This document shows positions 35,422 through 46,141 of a DNA stretch of 64,000 nt, one piece after another. The translations under genes and the position numbers were made by a program. The first letter of the stretch is position 1; each line of letters opens with the position of its first letter. The notes below the pieces were generated by a model. The model was not told the origin of the DNA, did not search any database, and saw nothing but the letters and a program-made list of their open reading frames with translations. Where the stretch lies: contig VZQC01000565.1 in assembly GCA_009823505.1 (NCBI GenBank), forward strand, positions 1,029,115 through 1,093,114, read 5' to 3'. This DNA comes from Rhizomys pruinosus (taxonomy: Eukaryota; Chordata; Mammalia; Rodentia; Spalacidae).

Positions 35422-35479
35422 ATGAAACTGGCATCGCGAAATATTTGGTTTATATTATGGGCTGTTTGTGTAGCAGAAG
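35422..35479 (+). CDS. Cfh: First coding exon (signal peptide) of complement factor H or a close paralogue
   Basis: Complement factor H is the secreted regulator of the alternative pathway, built of SCR/CCP modules; exon 1 encodes only the signal peptide. Here ATG at 35422 opens MKLASRNIWFILWAVCVAE followed by a single G and then GTAAGA, a good splice donor, at 35480. The end ILWAVCVAE is strikingly close to the factor H leader (human LWAICVAE, mouse ILWTVCAAE), and the split codon after Glu (G| then two bases) matches the known phase of this exon. The ATG has A at -3. I found no SCR exon downstream to 64000, so the first intron would exceed 28 kb, or the exon is an orphan from a Cfh-related duplication. 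The paralogue question cannot be settled from one exon. Confidence 0.65.
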
Positions 35480-36366
35480 GTAAGATTAAAACAGAAAGCT
35501 TTTCTCCCTGCTGGCATAGGTGCATTATGAAATATTTTCGGATAGTATTTTTCATAGTGATAATTCAAATTTAATCTAGAAAACAGGATTTCATTTCTGG
35601 TTTGTAGTTTAGTAACTTTTGATAGTAAATTTAAAAAATACAAGTTTATTTGGCTGCCTGCTATAATTGATTTTTCATCACAACTCTGAACTTCAAGAAA
35701 GTGTTTCAAACAAATTTCTGAAAACTGTAATTGGCAAAATCGTTTAACTTGTAATTATCATGACACTCCCCTCTCCTCTTTTATGACTTGCTGCAGGTCA
35801 CACCAAAAAGCTATGTGGAGAATTAATAAAGAAATGTGTAAATATGTACGCGCAATGAGAACTTTTAATTTATTTCTATATAATTCTAATTCTTCTTAAA
35901 TACCTCACTAGCAGCTTAGACTCTCATGGGTTTAAAACTCCTGTAGATAGGAATCACATGTATTAGAATAAAAAGATAAAATTACTGTGTAATCTAAAAT
36001 AGTTGTGATACCTAATTTATTCGGTTTCTTTTTTCTTCTGAATATGTATGAGGAATATAGTCTTCTGAAAGCCATTTTGATTTTAATGTGCATTTTGGAG
36101 CTTTGTTCTATTCTCACTGATTCAGGTGAGCTCTACCAAAATTGCTCAGTTTATCCATAGAGGAATTTCGCTTTCCTAGTTCATGATCTTTAACTAGGCA
36201 TGTGATAGATGTTTGGTTAAATTTGCTTTGGTTTCTGAAGATAAGCTATCTTATCTATAAAATCCTAGTCTGTCTCCAAACTCCCTGTAGTCTTCCTGTG
36301 TCAGCCTCAAAATCACTGAAATTATAGGTGGCCATCTGCAGGGTGCCTGACCTACAAGCATTTTAC

Positions 36367-36530
36367 TTTTTTCTTTTTCTTTTTTTTTTTTCTTCTTTGG
36401 CATTTTGAGACCAGTTCTGGAACCTGAACTCGCTATGTAGGCCAGGCTGGCCTTGAACTCAAAGAGATCTGCCTGCCTCTGCCTCTGGAATGCTCAGATT
36501 AAAGGTGGCGACGATCACGCCCAGCTTGCT
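36367..36530 (-). repeat. B1 SINE, diverged
   Basis: Minus-strand B1 (GCTGGGCGTGATCGTCGCC start, GGCCAGCCTGGCCTACATAG centre) with a T-rich plus-strand tail at 36367-36390. Confidence 0.87.
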
Positions 36531-36614
36531 TTATGAGCATTTTTATATTGAATGAATAGCGTAAAGTTAGTAACTTCCCCCAAGCTTTTCACTTAGGCAA
36601 CACAATTAACTATC

Positions 36615-36780
36615 ATCTTTGTAGCTTCCACCCATACACCAAAAATTCCTGTCTGAAAATAAATGGTAGTTTAGTTCTAGAACCTGTTAAGGGATTCACA
36701 ATATAAGAGCACAGTTGTTATCAGATCATGAGGAATGTCATTAATGTTGCTCAGTTTGCCTTACAACTAGTTAAAAACAG
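36615..36780 (-). mobile_element. L1 3' UTR fragment
   Basis: On the minus strand it matches the L1 3' UTR from CTAGTTGTAAGGCAAACTGAGC to the GGAATTTTTGGTGTATGG part (compare 26360-26500 plus). Confidence 0.75.
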
Positions 36781-36894
36781 TTATTTTTTATTAGAAGAAA
36801 AAATTTAATTGGAAAGTGTTTTTATTCTTTCTTTTACTTCTCTATGAACAGAGGTGAAGGCAAAGCTATGCCATAGGGTCTATCATACCTTTTT

Positions 36895-36896
<2 letters not shown>

Positions 36897-36945
<49 letters not shown>
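36897..36945. repeat. T49 tract: poly(A) tail of the chimera on the minus strand
   Basis: Forty-nine uninterrupted T on the plus strand at the 3' end of the element. Long pure tails shorten and mutate quickly, so a recent insertion or slippage growth is likely. Confidence 0.9.
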
Positions 36946-38545
36946 CTTTATAAAGGAAAACATAAACAATACAAAATAACAAGAACAAAACAAAGCGACA
37001 AACAAGAACAAAAAATGGTGGGATTTCCATTTCTTATTCTGGTGAAATAAAGACTTAATCAGAGGGGTTTGGTGTGTACTTCTCTTTTTTTCCTTCTCTC
37101 TTTCTTTTCTTTCTTCTTTTCCTGCTCTTTCAGGGCTACCAGAAGGATATATGTTTACTGGCTAGTCCAGGAAGCCTTGAGTTCTCAGTTGAGAAAGAGC
37201 CAGGTTAATTTAGGGGGGTCTCATCTCTAAACTGCCAAATCAATTTCTAGCTCATGTTTAGTTATGCTACCCTCTGGAAAGGGTCACCCCAATTGCCAGA
37301 GGGAATTGGGACATGGATCCTCTAACTTCTTCCATTCTGAGAAAGGATGTTGGGTGTGGCATGGTATTCCTTATTCAGAGGGTCAATCTAAAAGACCCCC
37401 AGGCATAACTATAGAGGGAAAATTTGACTGGTCCCCTTGAAAAAGAAATGAAGGCAGGAGTAGTTAGGTACATGATTTAGGCAGGGGACCAGGAGAAGTA
37501 AGAACAGGGTGAATTCCAATATCTAACTTAAAAGTCCATTATAATTTCTTGACCAGGGGTTTCAAAGTGTCCATTTATTACGTTTCTCCTTTTGTTCATC
37601 TGGCCATGATGTCTGGACTCAGGATCTGCTACTCAGGCTTTTTAATAGTCAGGATATGAGTTTCCACTTGGATAGTTGCTAGAAAAAAAGAGGAATTTTA
37701 TTATTGAGCATTAATTAACAACAGCAGTGGACTTGTCCCTTGGGTACAAGTGTGACCCTACTCTGTTAATCAAGGCCAAGATCTAAGGTTTTTATGACTG
37801 TTTAACATTATTTCATATAACTTTATCCGCAATATGTAGAAGCAAAATTTTTCAGGCTTTAAAAGAAATATATTGACTAATTATCTTTGGTTATACTTTC
37901 TTTTTGGGTGCTTAAGTCCACACAACTAGCCCAAATTAGCCAAACTTTGTTTTCACAAGGTCATTTGAGATTCTGGTCTTCAGGGCTGGGGAGAGAAGCA
38001 CCTGGCTCCTTCTGGACATTCTTAGCCACTTCCATCTACCAAGGTCAAGGTCAGGCCTTGCTAGACCAGGCTTTGCTTTGGAGCACAAGGTGTCTTTCTT
38101 CTATGTTGAGCTTCCTCTTTATAGACTGGACATTGGCTGGGGTTCTGTTAGTGGATCTCCAAGACCTCCCTGCACAGGAAGCCTGGTGACTCAAAATTGC
38201 AGAACATTTTGAGATTCCCCCCATACAAAATTCCCTGGGACCAATTGACCTCAGAGGGCAAGGAACAAAACTGTCCCTTAAATCCCTTGGCCAAAAAATT
38301 GGTATGGGCTTTAGGTATGGGCATTAAGCATCCAGAAAAGTTGTTACACCAATCTGGTACTTTTAGTTACTGTATTATATTTAGATAAAGTTTGAAGAAA
38401 AACCTAAGAAGCCTTGCATAAACATTGACTGGAAGAAATTGAACACCATAGGATAAGCAGGCAAACCCTATAAGAGAAATTTGGACAATTTTAAGCATAT
38501 CTTAAATATAAAGATTTACTACAAGCATAGTCTCTTTTTATTTTA

Positions 38546-38863
38546 TTTTATTTTATTTTATTTTTGAGCACATGTTTTATTGAGCACATTTCATACAATT
38601 CTCAATCAAATTCATACTCATTCCCCCATCCATGCCCACCACTCATGCCCCCCACCCCCTGCTAGAGCTCATGGATTCTGTCATACATGTTAAGTCCTGT
38701 CTTGCACCTTTTTCTCATAACCTTTTCGATGCACAAGTTTATTGTTTTGGTCAGTTCTTTGAATAGGTTTTTCTCTCTTTTTTTGTTCCCTTTTTTCCTT
38801 TTTTTCTTTTTCCTTTTTTCTCTTTTCCTTTTTTTTTTTTTTCCTTTATTTTTCTATTCCAAA

Positions 38864-38901
<38 letters not shown>

Positions 38902-39236
38902 CACACATAAATAAAATTACAAAGTCTGAAAATAAAATATAGGTTAATTCCAAAAACATAGAGTTCCCATTTTAGCAGTAAAGTTCATGCAGGTAAAAAG
39001 AGGTATAACTTACATTCTTTTATTTTCTTTTTTTAGACTATGAATACATATCTTCCACCCATATATGGTAATTAATGTGTGAATACAAGTGGTTAGGTCA
39101 ATTCTAGAACCCATTAAAGATTCACATTATAATAGCACAGTTGCTTTCCGATACAATGAAATATAATAATACAGTTGCTCAGTTTGCCTGTCAACTGGGG
39201 ATTTGGTGTTAGCATCCACAAATGAGGGAAACTTAC
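38546..39236 (-). mobile_element. 5'-truncated L1 3' end inserted in module X
   Basis: On the minus strand it carries the end of ORF2 (TTTGTGGATGCTAACACC), the short 3' UTR, the G-rich tract (C-rich on plus at 38622-38660), AATAAAA and an (A/TAAAA)n tail at 38535-38560. Module X continues on either side (compare the uninterrupted 44370-44400 plus), so it was inserted after the chimera. Confidence 0.8.
38869..38899. repeat. (TA)n microsatellite
   Basis: About 15 TA units within the inserted L1 3' UTR. Confidence 0.95.
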
Positions 39237-40735
39237 TTTCCCAAACCCCATATCCTGGTTTGTAGTTTTCCAATAATAGGGAACATACCTATTGACCAGA
39301 ATTAAGCTGAAAAAAAATTGCCAAGTCTGTCCAAACTGGCTCCACCTGGGGTGCATGCAACTAGTTCAGGGAAGTAAACCTAGATTTTCTTGATTGAGTC
39401 AAGCTATCTTGAAAGGGGCAGAACAGATATCAAAAGTAACACTTAGATAATAGAGACCAAAAAATTTCTTTCAGGAGTCAAAGGTAACCCATTACTTATC
39501 TATGCCCCTTAAATCTGAATCTAAAACTGAAGTCCAGTACAAGCCAGGAATGTACCGAAAACCAACCACAACCTTGTGTGGTTATAATCCCATTTAGACC
39601 ATTGAGTAAACTGGCTTTTATGGCTATACCATTCCACTCTAGAAGCATTTACTACTTCAATCCAGTAAAGTGTCATATTTTCTACTAAACTTTGCAATAG
39701 TTATGACCATCTAGCCAAATGGGGCAGTTGCCCCAAGCACATCACCACAAAATAAAAACCTTAAATATGTTCCACCTAGTGATCAAACACAACCAAAGGC
39801 CTTGAATTCTAGCTTATCTAGTATTAGCATAGTGACTCCTCCTTCTTTCTTAGTGACATTTACTTGTATTATTTTTTACCCTTCTTTCACCTTGGGATAT
39901 TATCTATCTTTAAAGGTGAAGTAAGTTTCTTGGAGACAAGAAAAAAAAAAAAAAAAAGATGGGTTTTGTTTCTTAATCCATTCTACTAGTCCCTGTCTCT
40001 TAATTGGAGAATTTATTCTATTGATATTTGAAACTGTTGTTGAGAGAATTAAATTGTTTCCAACCATTTTGATATCTAGTACATTCTTTTCCTAGTTTTT
40101 TATTTCCATAGTGGTAGTATCATTTGTTTCCTGGTGTTGATTTGTTACAGTTGTCCCTGCCCTCTGCTCTTTGTATTGCTTGAAGTTTCCTCTGCAGTTA
40201 TGGCTTATTGGAGAGGAATTCTTTCAACTTATTTTTGTCATGGAACATTTTCCATTCTACTTCAATTATAAAGACATTTTTGCTGGATAAAATACTCTGG
40301 GTTGGCATCTATAGTCTTTTAGAATCAGGAATATTTTAGACCAAGCTCTTCTGACTTTCATCGTCTGTATTGAGAAATCAGTTACAATTCTGATAGGTTT
40401 TCATTTGTAGGTAGCTTGTTGCTTTTTTTGTTGTTGTTGTTTGTTTTTTTGCAGCCCTCACTATCCTTTCTTTGCTTTGAACATCTAGTGTTTTACTATG
40501 ATATGGTGTGGAGAATTTCTTTTCTGGTTGTGTCTGTTTGGAGTACTATATGCTTCTAATATTTGTATAGGTATCTCTCACTTTAATTTGGGAAAATTTT
40601 CCCCTAAAATTTTGTTGAAGACCTGGACCACATCACCATCCTGTGAGTCTTCTTCCTCTTCTATCCCTATAATTCATAGGTTTGGTCTTTTCATAGTATG
40701 CCACAGTTCCTGGTTATTCCATTCTTGTGTGTTTT

Positions 40736-41160
40736 TTAAAATTTTTCATAATCTTTTCTCGACTTACCCAATTCTTCCATATTGTCTTCCAATCTTGATA
40801 TTCTATTTTTGACTTTATCCATTGTATTACTAAGAGTTTCTCCCATCCTTTCCAGGTTGTTTGTGGAATATCTCATTTCCTTTTTTATTTCAATTTGAAT
40901 TTTCTTCAATGTTTCTATGTCTTTTGTAATTTCATTCCACAATTTATTGTTGTCCTCTTTTGATTTATCCCTGTCTTCTTTTATATCCTGGAATTCCTTG
41001 TTTATAAGGTCCTTAAATTCCCTCAACTTCTTAATTTCTCTAGTCATATTCACAGTTGTTCTTTTGAGGTCTGTATCCTGAGTCTTCCTTGGAGGCTACT
41101 TGAATAGGGGTATTAGTGTTTTGTAGAAGACTCCTTAGAGGATACTTTAATATTTTAAAG
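40736..41160 (-). pseudogene. L1 ORF1p N-terminal coiled coil, diverged subfamily
   Basis: A 105-codon open piece (41053-40736) has heptad-rich wording such as KLREFKDLINKEFQDI and VKNRISRLEDNMEELGKSR. This is the ORF1p coiled coil that makes the trimer. The RRM and C-terminal parts continue, broken, to about 40080. It is the ORF1 part of the L1-X chimera. Confidence 0.8.
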
Positions 41161-41177
41161 ATTAGAGTCTCAACATA

Positions 41178-41264
41178 GGGCCTGAGCTGGCCTTGAACTT
41201 CTAATCCTCCTGCCCTTGGCTTCCCAAGCACTGGATTTATGTAAGATACCACCACGTTATTTGG
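41178..41264 (-). repeat. Old B1-like SINE fragment
   Basis: GGCCTTGAACTTCTAATCC and CTTCCCAAGCACTGG blocks on the plus strand are the complement of B1/proto-B1. Heavily diverged. Confidence 0.6.
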
Positions 41265-43480
41265 CCCTTCCTTAGAAGAATTATTTTTAATTAAAATGTA
41301 ACTTGTCCAAAGCCTCTGATAATGTCTAGAACAGTTTATTTTCCAAGAGAAAAATCTCCTCACTAAAGACAAATTATTTAACATGTGAAAATGCATATCT
41401 GCACACGAACTGTGATAGGCTCATTTTTATATGAAACTGACCTTGATATCTCATCTTTATGCTTCCTTATTATATCAAAGATTTTCTCTTATCCAGTTAA
41501 TCTATTACAGAATAAGCCAAGGTTTATATATGTAATTTTAAAAATATTTATTTTAAAGTGTGACAATAAATATTTAGAATTATGGCTATGGTCTCAACTG
41601 TGTTTATCATAACAGCTTCAAAGCTGGAAACATTATAAAAAGAAACCTCGAAGTCATACTTGTTACATGTTTGGTCTTCTTATTTGGAGCAGAAACAAAA
41701 AATCCATAGCTACTACAACCTGAGCACCTGTTTCAAATTAAACAAGGTCCTTTCAATTGCAAAATTATTTCTTTATAATTAAGCAAAGGGCAGCAAAAGA
41801 GCCATACCATACTAGTTGACTAGTTGCTTTTTTCTTTTTTACCCCTAGAGAAATGGACATCTGCTTCCTAATGGTTTATGTGTTGTTGAATATGAGAGGT
41901 GTAACAAAAAGGAAGCAGTCTTTCTATTCCAGGCCATAGAGGTAATGCATAGAGATCCACATTTCACTAGGGAAACTGGCTGGATTAAAGGATCAGACCA
42001 CCTGCTGAGAAGACAACAGAGAAATCATTGCCAAGTCTTAAGTTCAGTATTTTGAGAAAACATTCATCCTATGTGCTTAAGGTTCCTTACTCAGTCCAGC
42101 CCAAGCACACAGCCTCTCAGGGGAGGCCAAGCCAGGCCTGAGCCCAGCTGAACCTGGCTCCCCTCCCTCTGCTCCTTCTCAAACCTGCCCTAATTGCTCT
42201 TTTAGAAAATGTACTTAATGTTATAGATCATCATCTCCTGTAGAAAACGGTGATAGTGGTTTATTATCCTAGATTTTAATTTCACTGACATAAAGCCCCC
42301 TTCATGCTTTCAGGGACTGTAGAACTTCCCTATATGGTGTTATCTGGCAATATGCATCGTAAAACTGTTCTCAAAGTCTTCTCTCCTTTCGCTTTTCAAA
42401 CTACTTTGCATGTTTAAATTGCCAGAAATTTAACCCAACTGTAATTTTCATGGAAAGATAAAACTATGCACATAGTTAAATTTAGTATTATTTTGTGTAA
42501 TTTGCTGTGAATTTTTATAATCTGATTACTTCCTTGCATTCTTTTCATGGATGATGGAATTAGAGGATGTTAAGTGAGAGAATAGGGAAAAGAAATCTGG
42601 AAGCTGTGACATTTGCTAGCAGAGAACTGGTGGATGAAGTGCTGTAGTGGGTGACTGACCATAGAGAAATCAGCCACAATCACAGTGCTGAGTAGAGGGT
42701 GAGAGCAGTACACAGCCAGCCTTGCTTATCTGAAGCACAGGCACACTTTGGAAATGCACATGCTCTTTCACCTGCAGGCAATTTTAAAAACATTTAAATC
42801 TTTAAAAAAATTATTGAGTTTTTGTGCATTTTATATAGTACTTCTTAATCAAAATTAGACTCCTTCCACTCCTATTTTCTGTATTATGTCATATATATTA
42901 GGTCCGATCCAGGTCAAGCATTTGTGCCCAGATGTCCTTTGTGCAAGTTCATCCACTGAAACTGAAATTTTGCTAAGGTAGAAATTCTCCTATCTGGTGA
43001 ATAATCTTAATCTTTGGCCTCTGATTGCTAAACTTGGACCCAAAGCATAAATTGATCCATTTTTATTCGTCCTGTCTCTGATTATTAGTCTCTGCTGCTT
43101 TTACCCCTGCCCCTATGCCTGCTCCACATACACCAGTCCTAGCTGTCTAGCCCTTTGAGATTCTGTCAAACAAGTTCTCCTGAGCTCAGTTAACTGGTGG
43201 ATGCTTTACCGATTTCTTAACCTCAGAACATAGTGCATGAAAAACAGCAGAGGTAATTGGGAGAAAACTGGTATATTTTGGTAAAAGGAAAAAAAAATGG
43301 TTCAGAAAAAGTAAAGTAAGGAGAAAAAAAAAACCCTTCTAACATGAAATAATTAAAAAAGAACATAAAGATTTGACAGAGCACTTCTGTTTTGACATTT
43401 TAACTTAGAAAGCCAAGTTTCTTGCAGACTTTGTTAACTGGAAATAAAATAGAACATGATTATAGAAACATTTCTTCAAA
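41265..43480. other. Unassigned (presumed intronic) DNA
   Basis: No repeat or exon recognised in 2.2 kb. Short frames only. An acceptor-like pyrimidine tract ending CCCTAG at 41845-41850 precedes no SCR-like sequence. Confidence 0.5.
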
Positions 43481-44403
43481 TAGTAGAATGGATTAAGAAA
43501 CAAAACTCATCTATTTTTTTTTTTTTTTTGTCTCCAAGAAACTTACCTCACCTCTAAAGATAGATATTATCCCAAGGTGAAAGGAGGGTAAAAAAAAAAT
43601 TAATACAAGTAAATGGGACTAAGAAATAAAGAGGAGTTGCTATGCTAATACTAAATAAAATAGAATTCAAGGCCTTTGGTTGTGTTTTATGTGTGAAATA
43701 TTTGAACACTAGGTGGAACATCTTTGCAGCAGATAGACAGGCTTTTTGCCAGGCCTATCTGGTGCATTTCTGACTATCTGAAAAGATTTGGTTGGCTGGG
43801 GCCAGCCCTGGGACTTGTAGGGTCACTTTAAGGTTTTTATTTTGTGGTGATGTGTTTGGGGGAACTGCCCCATTTGGCTGGATGGGCATAAATATTGCAA
43901 AGTTTAGTAGAAAATAAGATACTTGTACTGGATTGAAGTGGTTAAATGTTTCCAGAGTTTCCAGAGTGGAATGGTATAAACATTAAAGCCAGTTTACTGA
44001 AGGTCTAAGTCCGATTATAACTACACAGGTTTGTGGTTGGTTTTTGGTACATTCCTGGCCTGTACTGGACTTCCAGTTATAGATTTGGATTAAAGAGACA
44101 TAGACAAGTAATGCGTTACCTTTGACTATTGAAAGAAATTTTTTGATCTCTATTATCCAAATGTTACTTGTGATACCTGTTCTGCCCATTTCAAGATAAC
44201 TTGACTCAAGAATAGCTAGGTTTACTTTCCTGTACTAGTGGCATGCACCCTGGAAAGATCCAGTTTGGACAGACTTGGCAAATATTTTTCAGTTTAATTC
44301 TGGTCAGTAGGTATGTTCCCTGTTATTGGAAAACTACAAACCAGGATATAGGATTTGGGAAAGTAAAGAGATTACTTATGTTTGTAGTAAACCATTTATA
44401 TTT
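43481..44403 (+). mobile_element. L1-X chimera, 5' part (5'-truncated)
   Basis: Starts in the ORF2 endonuclease (TAGAATGGATTAAGAAACAAAA), includes an 18-T tract at 43514-43531 followed by CAAGAAAC, and switches from ORF2 to module X near 43684, as in the minus-strand copy at 39788. X runs on to 44403, where a full-length L1 is inserted. X resumes at 49762. Confidence 0.75.
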
Positions 44404-44417
44404 AAGATATGCCTAGA

Positions 44418-44690
44418 ACTTGAGTGCACAGAGCTTAGATGGGAATTTCCCAGGACCACCTGAACCACAGGTAGGAGCCTGGCACTTCAGCCAGGCATAT
44501 TTTTGGATAATTCTATCACTGGGTTGTTGGATAATTGAACCATTGTCTTGTGTGGCAGTGAGGGCGGAGTCACCCTGCTAGATGGTATCAAAGGTGGCAC
44601 TGTTACCACTATGAGACTTGAGTGCACAGAGCTTCCATCAGGGATTTCCCAGGACCACCTGAAGCACAGAGTACCACTGGGCTAAACGAG
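44418..44690 (+). promoter_or_regulatory. Tandem L1 promoter monomers, 198-bp period
   Basis: CTTGAGTGCACAGAGCTT begins near 44419 and again near 44617, a spacing of 198 bp. Each is followed by a CAGGGATTTCC/GGAATTTCC and CCAGGACCACCTGAA block. One full and one partial unit are present. Rodent L1s use such monomer arrays as their pol II promoter. The same monomer is found at 7360-7477 (minus). Confidence 0.75.
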
Positions 44691-44920
44691 GCTCACCCTC
44701 ACCCACAACTGGAATTGCTGAGGTAGTTTCCAAGTGGATTTTTTTGAGAACCTTCAGAACAGAAAGGGAAGAGTGAGTTAGACTTCCAATACATAAACAA
44801 AATTGAAAACCTGAAACCTAGACAAGTCAACACTCAATAAACAAGGAGAAAAATCAAACAAACAAACAATAACAACAACAACAACAATCCCAAAAGCATC
44901 TAAAGGAGGCAAGCAATATA

Positions 44921-46102
44921 GTGAAAAGGCATTTGGGATTCACAACTGAATACAGGCAAAAGGAAACCCGCATGCCAGGGAAATGGAGAAGGCACAGCAT
45001 GGGAAAGGTGCAGGATAATTCTACACCAAGCTCTGTCAACCCTGTGGGAGATTGCTACTGTGGGATCCCCTTGGGAGTGGCCCAGGACACAGATCTTAGA
45101 GGAACAATTGCAGACATATTCAAAGAAATCAAAGAATATATAAAACAAGTCAGACAACTAAGGAGAGAGAATGAAAAACTCAAGAAGGACCTAGAGGGAG
45201 AGAATGACAAATGCTAGAAAAAACTAAAAGGCGAGAATGACAAACTCAGGAAGGAAGTGGAAACATTGAAAAAAAGGAAACCAACCAGCAAAGCAAGGAG
45301 CTACAGGAAGAGATTGAGAAGCTCCAAAAGGAAGTGAAAATAATAAAGAAATCAGGCACTGAAATGAAAAAGGAAATCGAACACTCATCCAATCAAGGGG
45401 AAAGGAATGGAAAAAACCTCAGAAGTAGAATGGGGGAAGCAGAACAAAGAATATCAGACCTGGAAGATAACACAGAACAACTAAAAAGCTCAAGGAAAGA
45501 TTATGAAACAATTTAAAAATACACAAAATTGGAACAACCAGGAAATGTGGGACACTATGAAAAGATCAAACCTCCACAGCATAGGGCTAAAAGAAAGAGG
45601 AGAATCCGAAGAGAATGGTATTGATCAGATCATCAATAGAATAACAGATGAAAATTTCTCCAAACTAAAAAAAGACAAACCCATACAAATACAAGAGGCA
45701 CAAATAGACATGATCAGAACCCCCATGCCATATAATAGTTAAAATGTTAGACACCTAAAACAAAGACAAAACTCTGAAACCCACAAGAGAAAAGTAACAA
45801 GTTACATGTAAGGGGAGACCCATCAGAATTACAATTGACTTCTCAGTGCAAACTATGAAAGCAAGAAGAACGTGGACCAAAGCATTCCCAGTGTTAAAAG
45901 ACTATACATGCCAACCCAGGTTACTATACCTAGCAAAAATGTCATTATAGTTGAAGGAGAGAGAAAAATCTTCCATGACATAAACAGCATGATAGAACAC
46001 ACATCTGGAAAACCAACACTTCAGAGAATACTTGAAGCAATTCAAAGGACAGAAGAGAGGAACAACTATTCCCAGACACTTAGAAAGAGAAATTATTACT
46101 AG
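44921..46102 (+). pseudogene. L1 ORF1p with stops and frameshifts
   Basis: An ATG at 44921 opens a frame with a coiled coil (EIKEYIKQVRQLRRENEKLKK) that stops at 45217. It continues in pieces at 45334-45516 (MGEAEQRISDLEDNTEQL), 45503-45742 (MKRSNLHSIGLKERGE, the RRM start) and 45872-46102 (RKIFHDINS, C-terminal domain). At least three indels and a stop split it. Confidence 0.85.
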
Positions 46103-46141
46103 CATAACTGCAGAAGTAGAAAACTAGACCAAAATTGCAAA

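Larger units (their letters stand above)
36897..41165 (-). mobile_element. L1-X chimeric retroelement with long poly(A), most complete copy
   Basis: Read on the minus strand: L1 ORF1 (41160-40080), the first ~88 codons of ORF2 (40080-39790), a switch to module X at about 39788, first half of X to 39237, an inserted L1 3' end (39236-38546), second half of X (38545-36950), and a 49-nt poly(A) at 36945-36897. The ORF2-to-X switch is the same as at 43684 in another copy, and X ends are shared with 7478 and 51240. A terminal poly(A) in a fixed place shows that the chimera was copied through RNA as a unit. No ORF2 RT domain is present, so it is non-autonomous. Confidence 0.75.

Noticed and set aside
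41838..41930. Acceptor-like tract ending CCCTAG as exon 2 of the Cfh-like gene
   Set aside because: The frame in the required phase stops after seven codons.
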